DNA of 64,000 bases from an uncultured Desulfosarcina sp. (GCF_963668215.1 NZ_OY764190.1:5394001-5458000), one strand, 5' to 3'; positions 17,563 to 26,779 are shown, counted from the first letter of the stretch. The notes: generated by a model not told the origin, from the sequence alone. Made by a program: numbers and translations.

Positions 17563-18576
17563 ATGCACCCGTTCGACTCACGTACCTTGAACAAGCCCCT
17601 TTTATTCGGGTTCATTCTAATTTTCCTGATCGGTTGTGCCGGCCCGACGACCGTCGTCCCGGTGTCGCCTCCAGGCGTATATCGTTCTCCGGAACGCATA
17701 TTGCATAAACTTAAAACCGGCGAAAGCCCGGAGATGTTGGCGCAACGATATCTCGGTGAAGCCCGGTTGGCCTGGATGATCGAGGACGCGAATCCCGAAG
17801 CCGGCTTTCTCCCCGGCCGTTTCGTTGTCATCCCCTTAAGGATCGCCAACCGCGGAGGCATTACGGAAAAGGGGTATCAGACGGTTCCGATACTTTGCTA
17901 CCACCGTTTTGCCGCTTCATGCGATTCGCCGTTGTGCATGCCGGCCGACGTATTCGACCAGCAGATGAAGTATCTCAAGGAAAACGGCTATCGGGTGATC
18001 GGTCCCGAAGAGTTGCTGGATTTTCTGGACTACCGCAAGGCCATCCCGAAAAATGCGGTCATGATTACCGTGGACGACGGCTATCGCTCCGTATATAATG
18101 TGGCCTACCCGATTCTTAAAAAATACGGATTCGCGGCCACCTTGTTCATTTACATCGACTACGTCGGGGTATCCAGCAAGGCCATGACCTGGGACCAGTT
18201 GCGGGAACTCAAGCAGGAGGGCTTTTATATCGGCTCGCACTCGGTGGCTCACAGCGATCTTTCCAAGAAAAAGGAAACCGAGGATGACCCGGCTTATCTG
18301 GACCGGTTGAAAAAGGAAATTTTTCGATCCAAGGAGATTATCGATAGCGAACTCGATCAGGACACCCTGATTTTCTCTTACCCTTTCGGCAGGCGCAATC
18401 AAACCGCAATATCCTTGTCGCGCGAGGCCGGATACAAAATCGCCGTTACCGTAGACCGGGGAGGCAACCCGTTTTTCGCGGATCCGTTTACGATCCGGCG
18501 TGACCAGGTATTGAAACGGGACATGAAGCGTTTCATTTCGCGTTTGAAAACTTTTCAATCTTACCCACTAAAGTGA
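17563..18576 (+). CDS. Polysaccharide deacetylase (NodB-like) lipoprotein
   Basis: A 337-residue lipoprotein with lipobox LIGC (Cys25). A LysM-like segment (about 43-85, LKTGESPEMLAQRYLG ending in VVIPL) precedes the NodB homology domain. That domain starts at VPILCYHRF and shows MITVDDGYRS (catalytic base and metal Asp) and the metal-binding HSVAH. Such enzymes remove acetyl groups from N-acetylglucosamine in peptidoglycan or exopolysaccharide. ATG 17563 is preferred over 17527 because GGAG precedes it at correct spacing and the signal peptide then sits at the N-terminus. Seven bases separate it from the LysM/TPR gene; both are likely envelope partners. Confidence 0.9.
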   Translation: MHPFDSRTLNKPLLFGFILIFLIGCAGPTTVVPVSPPGVYRSPERILHKLKTGESPEMLAQRYLGEARLAWMIEDANPEAGFLPGRFVVIPLRIANRGGITEKGYQTVPILCYHRFAASCDSPLCMPADVFDQQMKYLKENGYRVIGPEELLDFLDYRKAIPKNAVMITVDDGYRSVYNVAYPILKKYGFAATLFIYIDYVGVSSKAMTWDQLRELKQEGFYIGSHSVAHSDLSKKKETEDDPAYLDRLKKEIFRSKEIIDSELDQDTLIFSYPFGRRNQTAISLSREAGYKIAVTVDRGGNPFFADPFTIRRDQVLKRDMKRFISRLKTFQSYPLK

Positions 18577-18583
18577 GTATGCC

Positions 18584-20221
18584 ATGAAACACAAATACCT
18601 AAGTGTCGGTCTGGGGGTGATTCTTCTGATATTGTCGGGTTGCCAGACATCCCAGGCCCCTCGGGAAATGGACAAGCAGGCCAACGCCTACATCGAACAG
18701 GCCCAGGCCTATGAAGGCCAGGGTCATCTGTTGGAGGCCCTGGAACAGTTCAAACTGGCGCAGACCATCGCGCCCGAGGAGCCGGTCGTCACCGAAGGCA
18801 TCCAGCGTCTCGAAAAACAGCTCGGCGATCTGGCCGAGAAGCATTACCAGGCCGGTTTGCGCTACCGGGACAAGGGCCAATGGGAGTCGGCCAAAAAAGA
18901 GTTTTTAAAAGCCCTTTATTATCGCCCGGATCATGAAAAGGCGGCGGCCATGCTCCAGCAGAGGCAGCCGGAAGAGGGCACGAAGTACATCACCCATCAA
19001 ATCAAAGCCGGAGAAAGCATTTCCAAGCTGGCCCTCAAATATTACGGCGACTATAAAAAGTACCACCATATCGCCAATTTCAACAAACTGACCGACGTCA
19101 CCCGGGTGCGCGTGGGCCAGGAAATCCGGATTCCGGTCATCAATGGGGTGTCCTTGGAAGACCTGATCCGCATCAGCAACAAATCGGACGCAGCCTCGCA
19201 AGCGGCGCCCGAGATCTCCGGTGAGTACGTTCTGCATGAAATCCAACCCGGAGAGAGCCTGTCCATAATTGCCAAGAAATATTATGGTGATTACAAGCTG
19301 TACCGGATGATTGCCGACTACAATGGCATCGACGACCCCACCAGTGTCAAGGTGGGGCAGAAAGTGAAAGTGCCGCGGCTCGAAGCCGCCGAGGCGCCAC
19401 AGGCCCCCGTAGCGGAGCCTGAGCCCGCCGAACCGGAGCAGCCGCAAATGGCGCCGGAGACCGCCGGGGAATACCAACCCGAGGCGGAAGAACCCGTGGA
19501 CCAGGTGGCCGGTTACCGTGAAACGGGCGTCTCCCTGTTCGAAGACAAACAGTACGAGGATGCCATCGTCGAATTTCAAAAAGTATTGAGCGCCGATCCG
19601 AACGACTCGGCCGCCAAGGCCTATATTTCGCGGTCGTACCTGGAACTGGGTAAAGACCATCTTGCCGCCGGCCGGATCGATGACGCCAAAAGCGCCTTGA
19701 CCACGGCCCTGGACTACGACGGGAACTGTTCGGAATGCACGGAATTGCTGGCCCGATCCCAATCGACGGAATCGGGATCATTGCTGGAAAAAGGGGAAGA
19801 ACTCCTGCGCAGCAATCAGTACGACCAGGCCATCGAAACGCTGAAACAGGCGCTGGCATTGAATCCGGACGATGACGCCGCAACCGATCTCCTCTTCCAG
19901 ACGTACTATCAAAAAGCAACGATTTTATACGACAAACAGGACTATCTGGCCGCCAGGGAAGCTTTTCAAGAAGCCGTTGCCATCAAACCGGATTGCAGCG
20001 ATTGCGCGGGCTACATCGAAAGCAGTCTGGAGGAATACAAGGAGCTGAACTACAATCAAGGGATCGTCTATTTCGGCCAGGAGGAGTTGAACCAGGCCAT
20101 CGAATCATGGGAAAAAGTGGTGGCCGTCGATCCGGATTACAAAGACGTTCAGCAAAACCTGAAAAAAGCGAAGCTGCTGAACGAGCGGCTGGAGAGAATC
20201 AAAAGCAGTTCGGGCGATTAG
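18584..20221 (+). CDS. LysM and TPR repeat lipoprotein
   Basis: A 545-residue lipoprotein (lipobox LSGC, Cys20). TPR units occupy residues 30-125. Two LysM domains follow (about 132-178 and 213-262, both with IxxGESxSxxAxKYYGDYKxY), then a Pro/Glu linker and a second TPR block of about five units to the C-terminus. LysM binds peptidoglycan, and TPR gives a protein-protein surface, so this looks like a wall-bound scaffold. The coupled deacetylase, the double-FHA gene and the FHA-lytic transglycosylase nearby suggest a peptidoglycan-related theme for the region. Confidence 0.92.
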   Translation: MKHKYLSVGLGVILLILSGCQTSQAPREMDKQANAYIEQAQAYEGQGHLLEALEQFKLAQTIAPEEPVVTEGIQRLEKQLGDLAEKHYQAGLRYRDKGQWESAKKEFLKALYYRPDHEKAAAMLQQRQPEEGTKYITHQIKAGESISKLALKYYGDYKKYHHIANFNKLTDVTRVRVGQEIRIPVINGVSLEDLIRISNKSDAASQAAPEISGEYVLHEIQPGESLSIIAKKYYGDYKLYRMIADYNGIDDPTSVKVGQKVKVPRLEAAEAPQAPVAEPEPAEPEQPQMAPETAGEYQPEAEEPVDQVAGYRETGVSLFEDKQYEDAIVEFQKVLSADPNDSAAKAYISRSYLELGKDHLAAGRIDDAKSALTTALDYDGNCSECTELLARSQSTESGSLLEKGEELLRSNQYDQAIETLKQALALNPDDDAATDLLFQTYYQKATILYDKQDYLAAREAFQEAVAIKPDCSDCAGYIESSLEEYKELNYNQGIVYFGQEELNQAIESWEKVVAVDPDYKDVQQNLKKAKLLNERLERIKSSSGD

Positions 20222-20243
20222 ATTCTCCTTTAATGAAAAGGGC

Positions 20244-20274
20244 TTGACAACCGTTAGCGTTTCACGTCTATAGT
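20244..20274 (+). promoter_or_regulatory. Candidate sigma-70 promoter of the double-FHA gene
   Basis: TTGACA (20244-20249) and TATAGT (20269-20274) lie 19 bp apart in the 128-base gap before the FHA gene; TCTATA at 17 bp is an alternative -10. Both hexamers are near consensus, but the wider spacing lowers confidence. Confidence 0.45.
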
Positions 20275-20349
20275 CCGGCGGATGCCATCCGGCCGTTTTG
20301 TGGCTGCTGAACCGTAACACCAGAAAAAGAAACACGCAGGTGGCACAAC

Positions 20350-21345
20350 ATGCCCCAGATGCCCAACATCACCATCCAGCTCGTCCATATTCAAGGCCCC
20401 TTGAAGGGGCAGATTCAGGATTTTACCGAGTTTCCCGTTCACATCGGTCGCCATTCCACATGCCAGGTCCGTTTCGAGAAAGGCCTGACCACCATCTCCC
20501 GGAAACATGCCCGGATCGAAAAACAGGGCAACCGCTTTCGCATCATTGACGCCAGCACCAACGGCACCTATGTCAATGGAAAACGAATTGCCGATGTCTA
20601 CCTCAGGGACGGCGATGTGATCACCTTTTCCGAAAACGGTCCCAAGGCCAGCTTTCTGACTAAAATCGAAACCGGCCAGGTTCCCGTTGCGCCGACGGCA
20701 GCACCCCGACAGACACCGGCGCCGGCAGCAGCGCCTCCCGTCTCCCCTGCTCCCAGACCCTCGTCTCCGGCGGCACCACCGCCACCGCGGACGCCCATAC
20801 CGGTTGCCTCTCCAACGCCGACGCCAGCACCGGTCCCTCCCGCGGCATCGCCGCCACCGCCAGCTGCGGAGCCGAGCCTCACCGTGGGGCCCGATATGGA
20901 AATTCCGGTAATCAGCACCAACGCCCCGCTGGTCATTCAATTCGGCCCAACGCTGCAATCCTACAACCTGCTTCCCGTTACCATCGGAACGGATGCGGAT
21001 TGTGATTTCGTCATCGCCAACAGCGTCCTTGCCGGACGGCACGTGCAGATCTTTTTTAATGACAACAATTATTACGCCAAGGATTTGACCGGCAGAAACC
21101 TGGTTGCCATCAACGGTCGTCCGGTGGGCACCCAGTCCGTACTGGCCCAAGGTGCTGAATTATCGCTGACCGACAAGGGCCCCAAATTCAAGTTCCTTGG
21201 TGGCGGTCGCCTGGCGGAAATCCCAGATATGGTATCTGAGCCGCTGGAGAAGACCGACGCTTTGGCCAACCTTCCCGATATCGACGAACCGCCGTCGGTA
21301 CCCCAAAAAAAATCGAAGTCGCTGTTTAAAAGCTTTTTTAAATAG
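20350..21345 (+). CDS. Double FHA-domain protein
   Basis: A 331-residue protein with an N-terminal FHA domain (about 28-90: HIGRHSTCQ, TTISRKHARI, STNGTYVNG), a Pro/Ala-rich linker (about 113-187) and a second, more divergent FHA domain (about 207-275: VTIGTDADCDFVIAN, AGRHVQI). The first keeps the Arg, Ser and Asn that contact phosphothreonine; the second lacks the usual serine of the SxxH motif and may be degenerate. FHA proteins read the output of Ser/Thr kinases such as those at 12.5-16.2 kb. The TAG stop lies inside the target-site duplication of the ISNCY element, so the natural 3' untranslated region and terminator are now 1.7 kb away. Confidence 0.93.
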   Translation: MPQMPNITIQLVHIQGPLKGQIQDFTEFPVHIGRHSTCQVRFEKGLTTISRKHARIEKQGNRFRIIDASTNGTYVNGKRIADVYLRDGDVITFSENGPKASFLTKIETGQVPVAPTAAPRQTPAPAAAPPVSPAPRPSSPAAPPPPRTPIPVASPTPTPAPVPPAASPPPPAAEPSLTVGPDMEIPVISTNAPLVIQFGPTLQSYNLLPVTIGTDADCDFVIANSVLAGRHVQIFFNDNNYYAKDLTGRNLVAINGRPVGTQSVLAQGAELSLTDKGPKFKFLGGGRLAEIPDMVSEPLEKTDALANLPDIDEPPSVPQKKSKSLFKSFFK

Positions 21346-21348
21346 CTA
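21343..21348. repeat. Left target-site duplication of the ISNCY element (TAGCTA)
   Basis: TAGCTA is repeated at 23025-23030 on the far side of the element. It includes the TAG stop of the FHA gene. Confidence 0.75.
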
Positions 21349-23024
21349 GTGTCTGTCCATAAATAATGAATTTAAGCCGTTTTCGCTGATCAAAAAATTG
21401 GGCACTGCTTTTTGGCGAAGTACTTCTGACAATAGCCCTCTCGTTTTATGATCATATGACTATATTAGGCTCCTTTTTCGCGCACCGATCCATCAAGTTC
21501 CTGCGTCGCAAAAGAAATTATAGGCCTAAACGGCCGCCAGTTTCTTTCGCGCAATCGTAAGCAAATTGGCGGCAACCACTGATGACAACACATAGCTTTT
21601 GAACGAACGAAATCCTTTCCAAGTGCAGCGCGTCAGACCGAAGCTGCGCTTGAGCCAGGATATACCGGATTCGATCCCGGCACGAAACTGTCGGAGCTTT
21701 TTGTAAACGTAATCACTGCGGCACATATCGGCTTCTTTCAGGCCGCGTTTCTTGGAAAAGCACACATCCTTGATTTTACGCTCTTTGGCTTTGACGAGAT
21801 TGTCTTTGGATGCGAAACCGCCGTCCAAAGCGGCCTTCAGCGGATAGCGGCCGTAGATCTGATGTTGACGATCGAGCATCGTTTCAACCAGTTCGCTATC
21901 GGCGGGGTTGCCTTCAAGGATGACACAATCCAGGATCAGATTCGAGGCACCGCCTGTCATACAGATTTTATGACCGTAGTAAGTGTCTCGGCGGTCCTTG
22001 ATAATGATGTCCGTATGGTCTTCGAAAAGAGAAAACACCTTCTGGTCGGCCGGCACGCTTTCACCTTGAACGACACGGCGAAAGGTTTGGTCGTATACCT
22101 TTCGGGCCAGGTCTCCATAATGTTTGATCTCACTGAACAAACCCAGCAACAAAGGGTCTGCGCTGCAATGTCGTGCCAATGCTTTTTCGGTCTGGATGGC
22201 ATAGCCGATGGTTTTACGTGTAACCTTGAGCAGGTCTTTGTAAAGGGGCGTACGCTGTTTGTCCCCTTTGGCGTACTGGACGCCGATCATTCTTTTTTTG
22301 GCACGGCGCTGATGGTCGGTAAAAACAACCTTGATCCCGAATTCGTCTCGGACTTTGATCAACAAGCGGGCAATGACGCGAACCGCATCGTACAGTTGGA
22401 CGGAATCAAGAGGCGGATGAATGTTGGACTCGACCACCGTACAATCGACCCGCGCCTTTCTGCCTTTTTCGATTTTTTCGTCCTTGGCATAGGCCAAAAG
22501 ATCACGAGATATGAACTCCCAGGTTTGCGGAGATATCATTTTGATATTGGTGTTCAGGGCCGACTTTTTAAATCCCTTGTCGGCAATACCGATTCGGCAA
22601 AATCGTCTCAAGGCTCTGGAGTCAGAAATATGAAAGGCCAGATCTTCATAGGTGAAACTGTAAAGCCGCATTACCACCGCAGCGCGCAGAACCTGTTCGG
22701 CTGTCATGCCGCGAGCCCCGGTTCGACTCTTGAGGATTTTGCCTTTGTTGAGGTCTTGCAGTACATGGTCGCAAATGGTAGGAATGCTATCCAGCACGAT
22801 GCTGATCGCTTCCAACTCTTTTTCTCTGGGATGACCGGTTGGGGGATCGATAAGCGGCATTTGTTTTTGATGTTTTTCGCGCATTTTGTGTTTGGCCCTT
22901 TTCTTTATTTTGTAGTTATATTGGTTGTTTGGCGACTTTCAATATACTACAACGAGAAGAGATAAGCCACTACAAAATGCGCTTTTTTTATTGATACCGG
23001 CAAGTTATGTTGCCGGATGGACAC
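21349..23024 (-). mobile_element. ISNCY-family insertion sequence, complete (about 1.68 kb)
   Basis: The element is bounded by imperfect inverted repeats, GTGTCTGTCC (21349-21358) and GGATGGACAC (23015-23024; 8 of 10 match), and flanked by the direct repeat TAGCTA. It holds one intact transposase gene. Intact ends, intact duplication and an unbroken gene point to a recent insertion. The exact boundary could shift by a few bases because TAGCTA is palindromic. Family assignment rests on recognition of the transposase. Confidence 0.85.
21526..22884 (-). CDS. ISNCY-family transposase
   Basis: A 452-residue DDE transposase. The N-terminus MREKHQKQMPL, GARGMTAEQVLRAAVVMRLY and the TYEDLAFHISDSRALRRFCRIG segment are characteristic of the ISNCY (ISDol1-like) group. 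Catalytic residues are likely the Asp of VDCTVVESNIHPP, the Asp of AALDGGFASKDNL and the Glu of FRAGIESGISWLKR. No frameshift or stop is seen. The gene lies inside the mobile element, transcribed against the FHA gene. Confidence 0.9.
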   Translation of the reverse strand: MREKHQKQMPLIDPPTGHPREKELEAISIVLDSIPTICDHVLQDLNKGKILKSRTGARGMTAEQVLRAAVVMRLYSFTYEDLAFHISDSRALRRFCRIGIADKGFKKSALNTNIKMISPQTWEFISRDLLAYAKDEKIEKGRKARVDCTVVESNIHPPLDSVQLYDAVRVIARLLIKVRDEFGIKVVFTDHQRRAKKRMIGVQYAKGDKQRTPLYKDLLKVTRKTIGYAIQTEKALARHCSADPLLLGLFSEIKHYGDLARKVYDQTFRRVVQGESVPADQKVFSLFEDHTDIIIKDRRDTYYGHKICMTGGASNLILDCVILEGNPADSELVETMLDRQHQIYGRYPLKAALDGGFASKDNLVKAKERKIKDVCFSKKRGLKEADMCRSDYVYKKLRQFRAGIESGISWLKRSFGLTRCTWKGFRSFKSYVLSSVVAANLLTIARKKLAAV

Positions 23025-23030
23025 TAGCTA
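23025..23030. repeat. Right target-site duplication of the ISNCY element (TAGCTA)
   Basis: Direct copy of 21343-21348, immediately after the right inverted repeat. Confidence 0.75.
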
Positions 23031-23045
23031 CTGACGATACGACAC

Positions 23046-23084
23046 AAAACAGCCCCGGAATCGATTTTCCGGGGCTGTTTTTTT
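23046..23084 (+). terminator. Rho-independent terminator, original end of the double-FHA transcript
   Basis: A perfect 15-bp stem (23046-23060 with 23067-23081, core CAGCCCCGGAA) with loop TCGATT and a T-run to 23084. On the minus strand it is followed by TTTTG as well, so it may also stop the convergent FHA-transglycosylase gene. Before the IS insertion it lay about 20 bases after the FHA stop codon. Confidence 0.9.
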
Positions 23085-23242
23085 GTTTGGCGGACCCCCG
23101 CCATCATCCCGGACTCAGCGTTCTTCCTTTCTCACGGAAACCGAAAGGATACAGCATGTGGTTATAGGGATCGGACCATCATACCGCATGCGGTATTTCG
23201 GTGGGAATGTTGGCACGGTGGACGGGAGGCGACAAGGGGAAT

Positions 23243-24754
23243 TCATCCCTTGGCATCCGCCCCGCTTTCCATCAGTGGATTGTCGAAATCGAAACCGAAC
23301 AGGCGGGGATTTTCACCGATCACGGCGGCGGTGAAGATGGAAAAAACGTAGTCGTAGGTTTCGTCGGGGACTTTCTGGCGATAGGCGGTGATCAACTGCC
23401 AGAAATTACGCTCCCTGGGATTTTCCGGCATGGTCTGGATCAGTTTGATCACCCGCCGCTCCCCCCAGTTGTAGGATGCCATCACCAACAATCCCGATGC
23501 CTGGGCGTCGGTGGTATAGATATCCCTGAGGTACGTCGCGGCCGCCCGGGTCGATTTGGTAAAATCATGGCGATCGTCTAGCTTGTCCACAACGGCTTCA
23601 TCCTTCAGCGGGCCGACCTGCAGCCCGTATTTTTCTGCGGTCTTGGGGATGAACTGCCACATCCCCTTGGCGATGCCAAAGCGGGTGGGCGGCCCCACGG
23701 CCTCGTGGTTGAGATTGCTCTCCTGCACGGCCAGATAAAAAAACTGCGGCGGCAGATCCTCTTTTTCCAGGGCATCCACGATCTTCGGGATGTATCCCCG
23801 CCGTCTGGCCCGTTGAATGACCCGTGAGAGTCGTTTGCTGGACTGCCACTTCTCGATAAATCCGGTCACCTCTTCCAAAAAACCGTCGGGCATGTTGACC
23901 TCGCACTCGCCGAAGCGATGGGCCATACGCAGAATGATCTTTTCTTTTTCACTCATGCCCTTGCTGTATACGTCCAGGCTTTTGACATAACGGTCGTAGC
24001 TCTCCTCGAGCTTCTTCTTGCGTTTTTTGGCTTCCTCGATCTGTTGTCTATCCTCTATCGAGGCACGTTTGGCCGCCTCCACCCGCAGCTTGATCAGATC
24101 GATTTCCAACGCCCGCATGGTGTAAAACACTTCGGCGGCCAGTTTGCGCTGCGCGACCACCTGGCTGTGCTTGTACCAGGCCACGCCGCCGGTGGCGATC
24201 AGAAGCAGGACCACAAAGCCGATAATCAGGCCGTAGGTCCAACGCTGTTTTTTCTGCACTTCGGCAAAAGCCTGGCGGACCATCATGGTGTGTTCGCCGG
24301 CGGGCCCATCCAGGGTCTTGCCGAAATAGTGGTCTTTGTAGTGGTCCAGGTCGGATGGGTGGACGGAATTGGTCGGTGTCGCGGGGGGCGCTGCTTGCGG
24401 CTGTTCGGACGGTGCCGGCTGAACGGGTTCGGCCTGGATGGGGGTTTCAACGGCGTAAAACAGGGTCGGCCCCCCTTCCCCCAACTGAATGCGGCCGGTT
24501 CCGAAAAGGATGTCCCGCTCGATGCGCTGCCCGTTGAGAAACACGCCGTTGGCGCTCTTCCGGTCCTGCACCCACCAATTGTCATTTTCCGGAAACACGT
24601 CGACATGCCGGCGGCTGACCACCACATCCTGGATACGATTTTCGCATTCCGAATGGCGTCCGATGGTAAGCTTTTGGATGAAGCTGTGCTGTGTTCCGTC
24701 AGCAAGGGTAATTCTTAATACGGCTGGAGGCATGGCGACCATGGAAGTATTCAT
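23243..24754 (-). CDS. FHA domain - membrane helix - lytic transglycosylase (SLT) fusion protein
   Basis: A 503-residue fusion. The N-terminal FHA domain (about 28-82: IGRHSEC, VSRRHVDV, KSANGVFLNG) is intact and cytosolic. A Pro/Ala linker, one membrane helix (174-193) and a coiled-coil stretch (about 205-262) lead to a periplasmic soluble-lytic-transglycosylase domain (about 332-440). That domain has the catalytic Glu345 in AVQESNLN, followed by KGMWQFIP and MASYNWGERRV. It would cut peptidoglycan, with the FHA domain tying this activity to kinase signalling or to a phosphorylated partner. It faces the double-FHA gene tail to tail. No strong ribosome site precedes 24754; starts at 24742 or 24733 are possible. 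Confidence 0.93.
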   Translation of the reverse strand: MNTSMVAMPPAVLRITLADGTQHSFIQKLTIGRHSECENRIQDVVVSRRHVDVFPENDNWWVQDRKSANGVFLNGQRIERDILFGTGRIQLGEGGPTLFYAVETPIQAEPVQPAPSEQPQAAPPATPTNSVHPSDLDHYKDHYFGKTLDGPAGEHTMMVRQAFAEVQKKQRWTYGLIIGFVVLLLIATGGVAWYKHSQVVAQRKLAAEVFYTMRALEIDLIKLRVEAAKRASIEDRQQIEEAKKRKKKLEESYDRYVKSLDVYSKGMSEKEKIILRMAHRFGECEVNMPDGFLEEVTGFIEKWQSSKRLSRVIQRARRRGYIPKIVDALEKEDLPPQFFYLAVQESNLNHEAVGPPTRFGIAKGMWQFIPKTAEKYGLQVGPLKDEAVVDKLDDRHDFTKSTRAAATYLRDIYTTDAQASGLLVMASYNWGERRVIKLIQTMPENPRERNFWQLITAYRQKVPDETYDYVFSIFTAAVIGENPRLFGFDFDNPLMESGADAKG

Positions 24755-24878
24755 TTAGTGCTGATTGTGGCGGCAAAGCATTGTGGACAGACATCCTAAA
24801 AAACTTTTCCAGGCCAATCTTGGCCACACATCGGTACGAAAAAAACACGTTTTTGGGTTTAAGGGTGCATGCGGCAAA

Positions 24879-24884
24879 ATATGG
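24879..24884. repeat. Left target-site duplication of the IS1634-type element (ATATGG)
   Basis: ATATGG recurs directly after the right end, at 26780-26785. Confidence 0.7.
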
Positions 24885-26779
24885 TGTACTTTCGACACCC
24901 CTGTTAATAGTTTTACGTGCAATTAATTTTTGCCTTTACGGTTTGATAAAGACTTCCGGGTCAACTCCCATAGCCTGTAAAAATTCCAGCTGAACAGGCT
25001 TTAATGGCCTGACCAGTTGTCTTCGTTTTCCTGATTTCGCTACCAATATGCTTAAGAATTTCGTCGTCATCATGAAAGAGGTCGGTCGCTTGGTCGGGCG
25101 ATTTTTCCAGCCGCTGATTTCGCTTTTCGTTCTTTCCAGATGTTGACGCATACAGCGCTCCATCAAGCGCCAAATCAGAAGTGCGATTACAAGGATCAAA
25201 CCAAGCACTTCGATACGTTTCGGCTTTTTCAAAAAGATGGAGTTGACGATTACCGGGTCTTTCAAAAATCCGAAGTTTTGTTCGATACCGCTCTGGTTCT
25301 TATACAACTCCAAAAGAGTAACGGCGGGCCATTGGACCTGCTCCTTGGTCCCGGACAGGTTGGTTAATAAAACAAAGCATCCGGCCTCAAGACGCAAGGG
25401 AGTGATTGCATCCGTATCCTTTTCAATCTTGACATCAAGAAGATATTCGTAACCGATGGGCGTACGTGGTTTTCCTTTGGCGGGTCTTCCCCGGCGATAT
25501 TTGGCCTTTTCCCTGATTTCATACCGTAGTCTGTGATAGCTGTTTGGGGTGGCTTTACCGATCTTTTCTGCTGCAGCCTCGGCATCGGCCCGGCAATAAA
25601 AGGGACCTGCGTTAATCTTTTTGCCGTGGGTTTCCAGATCTTTGCGTTTTTGCTCAAGCAATCGATCAATACGCTTATGGCGACGTTTGTCATGAGCGGA
25701 AGAGTGCACAACGATGGCGCGGTAGGTTTCACCATAGAGCTCTACGGTGGTTTCAAATCCACGGTAAATCGCAGCAGGGCGTTTTTTCGTAGCCGGTGTC
25801 TGATTGAGTTCGCCAAAATCAATCCAATTCTCGGCGATAACGGCCTCGGAGATGGCACGGCTACACTCCTTGTAGGTGGCTGGCAGCCGGGTCAGGAATT
25901 TTACGTTTTTATCTCTCGATTTTTCGAGATTGTCCGGCGTGACAAAAGCCGAGTCCGCTACGTATACGAAGGCTCCCGGTTTAAGCCCGTGCCGGGCCAT
26001 GTGCTTTGAGACGCCTCCTAAAAGTTCGTTGTTCAACGTTTTATCCGAAGCGTTGCCGTCTTCGGTGGTCCCCAAGATGGGGATGTTCCGATCCACGCAC
26101 AGCATTGAAACGATAAACTGCTTCAGATCCGGACGCTTGTCCTTGCTGTGACCATAGGTGATTTTAAGTGGTGGATCGACAAAGTCATAATCTCCGAAAA
26201 CACTGATGGAGGTGGTATCGAAATGTAAACGACGGGGATCGACGTCAAACACGCCAATGGCATTTTGAGCGATCTGCGAGAACACCTTTTGTGTGCCGGT
26301 GTCGAAGATCTTGTCCAGCACACGGCCAATATTGTAGTCACAGAAAAGTTCCGGTTTGACATCGCAACCCAACATCAATTCAGTGTCCTTCTCCTGAAAG
26401 AATTCTTCCATCCGGTACAAAGGGGTTCTTCCCGAAAGTGTGTCCAACACCATGGCCAGAATAGCGACTCCCGGTGAGAGTTCCATTTCGCTGTCAACCA
26501 GGGTGTCCAGTGTCTCGACCAGCTCAATCTTTTTGGCGAAGTCTTTGATGATCGGCAGATGGCCGACTTCTGAAAATGTCAGATTATCGGGAACCAGATT
26601 CTCCATTTTGCCCTCCCTAAGCTCATATTGAACACGTGAGGGCATAACTATCAGATATTATTAACAAAGTCTAGGCATAAACATTTAACGTAATATCAAT
26701 ACGTTAAAGCCTATAACGTTCCAGGCTCATTGGGAAATAAATTCAGTTCGTTTCAAGGAAAAGGGGTGTCGAAAGTATG
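24885..26779 (-). mobile_element. IS1634-family insertion sequence, complete (about 1.9 kb)
   Basis: Inverted ends TGTACTTTCGACACCCC (24885-24901) and its counterpart at 26763-26779 match at 15 of 17 bases. Direct repeats of ATATGG flank them. The single transposase gene is intact. The insertion lies in the intergenic space between the putative effector gene and the FHA-transglycosylase gene and does not interrupt a reading frame. Confidence 0.85.
24936..26606 (-). CDS. IS1634-family transposase
   Basis: A 556-residue transposase of the IS4/IS1634 group with a DUF4277-like N-terminus (SEVGHLPIIKDFAKKI). Probable DDE residues are Asp in HFDTTSISVFGDY, Asp in YVADSAFVTPDN, and Glu in GIEQNFGFLKDP, the family's YREK-like region. 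ATG 26606 is favoured over the frame opening at 26645 because GGGAGGG precedes it at ideal spacing. No interruptions. Confidence 0.92.
   Translation of the reverse strand: MENLVPDNLTFSEVGHLPIIKDFAKKIELVETLDTLVDSEMELSPGVAILAMVLDTLSGRTPLYRMEEFFQEKDTELMLGCDVKPELFCDYNIGRVLDKIFDTGTQKVFSQIAQNAIGVFDVDPRRLHFDTTSISVFGDYDFVDPPLKITYGHSKDKRPDLKQFIVSMLCVDRNIPILGTTEDGNASDKTLNNELLGGVSKHMARHGLKPGAFVYVADSAFVTPDNLEKSRDKNVKFLTRLPATYKECSRAISEAVIAENWIDFGELNQTPATKKRPAAIYRGFETTVELYGETYRAIVVHSSAHDKRRHKRIDRLLEQKRKDLETHGKKINAGPFYCRADAEAAAEKIGKATPNSYHRLRYEIREKAKYRRGRPAKGKPRTPIGYEYLLDVKIEKDTDAITPLRLEAGCFVLLTNLSGTKEQVQWPAVTLLELYKNQSGIEQNFGFLKDPVIVNSIFLKKPKRIEVLGLILVIALLIWRLMERCMRQHLERTKSEISGWKNRPTKRPTSFMMTTKFLSILVAKSGKRRQLVRPLKPVQLEFLQAMGVDPEVFIKP

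Noticed and set aside
20254..21150. Minus frame with Arg/Gly-rich stretch opposite the double-FHA gene
   Set aside because: It mirrors the Pro/Ala-rich linker of the real FHA protein.
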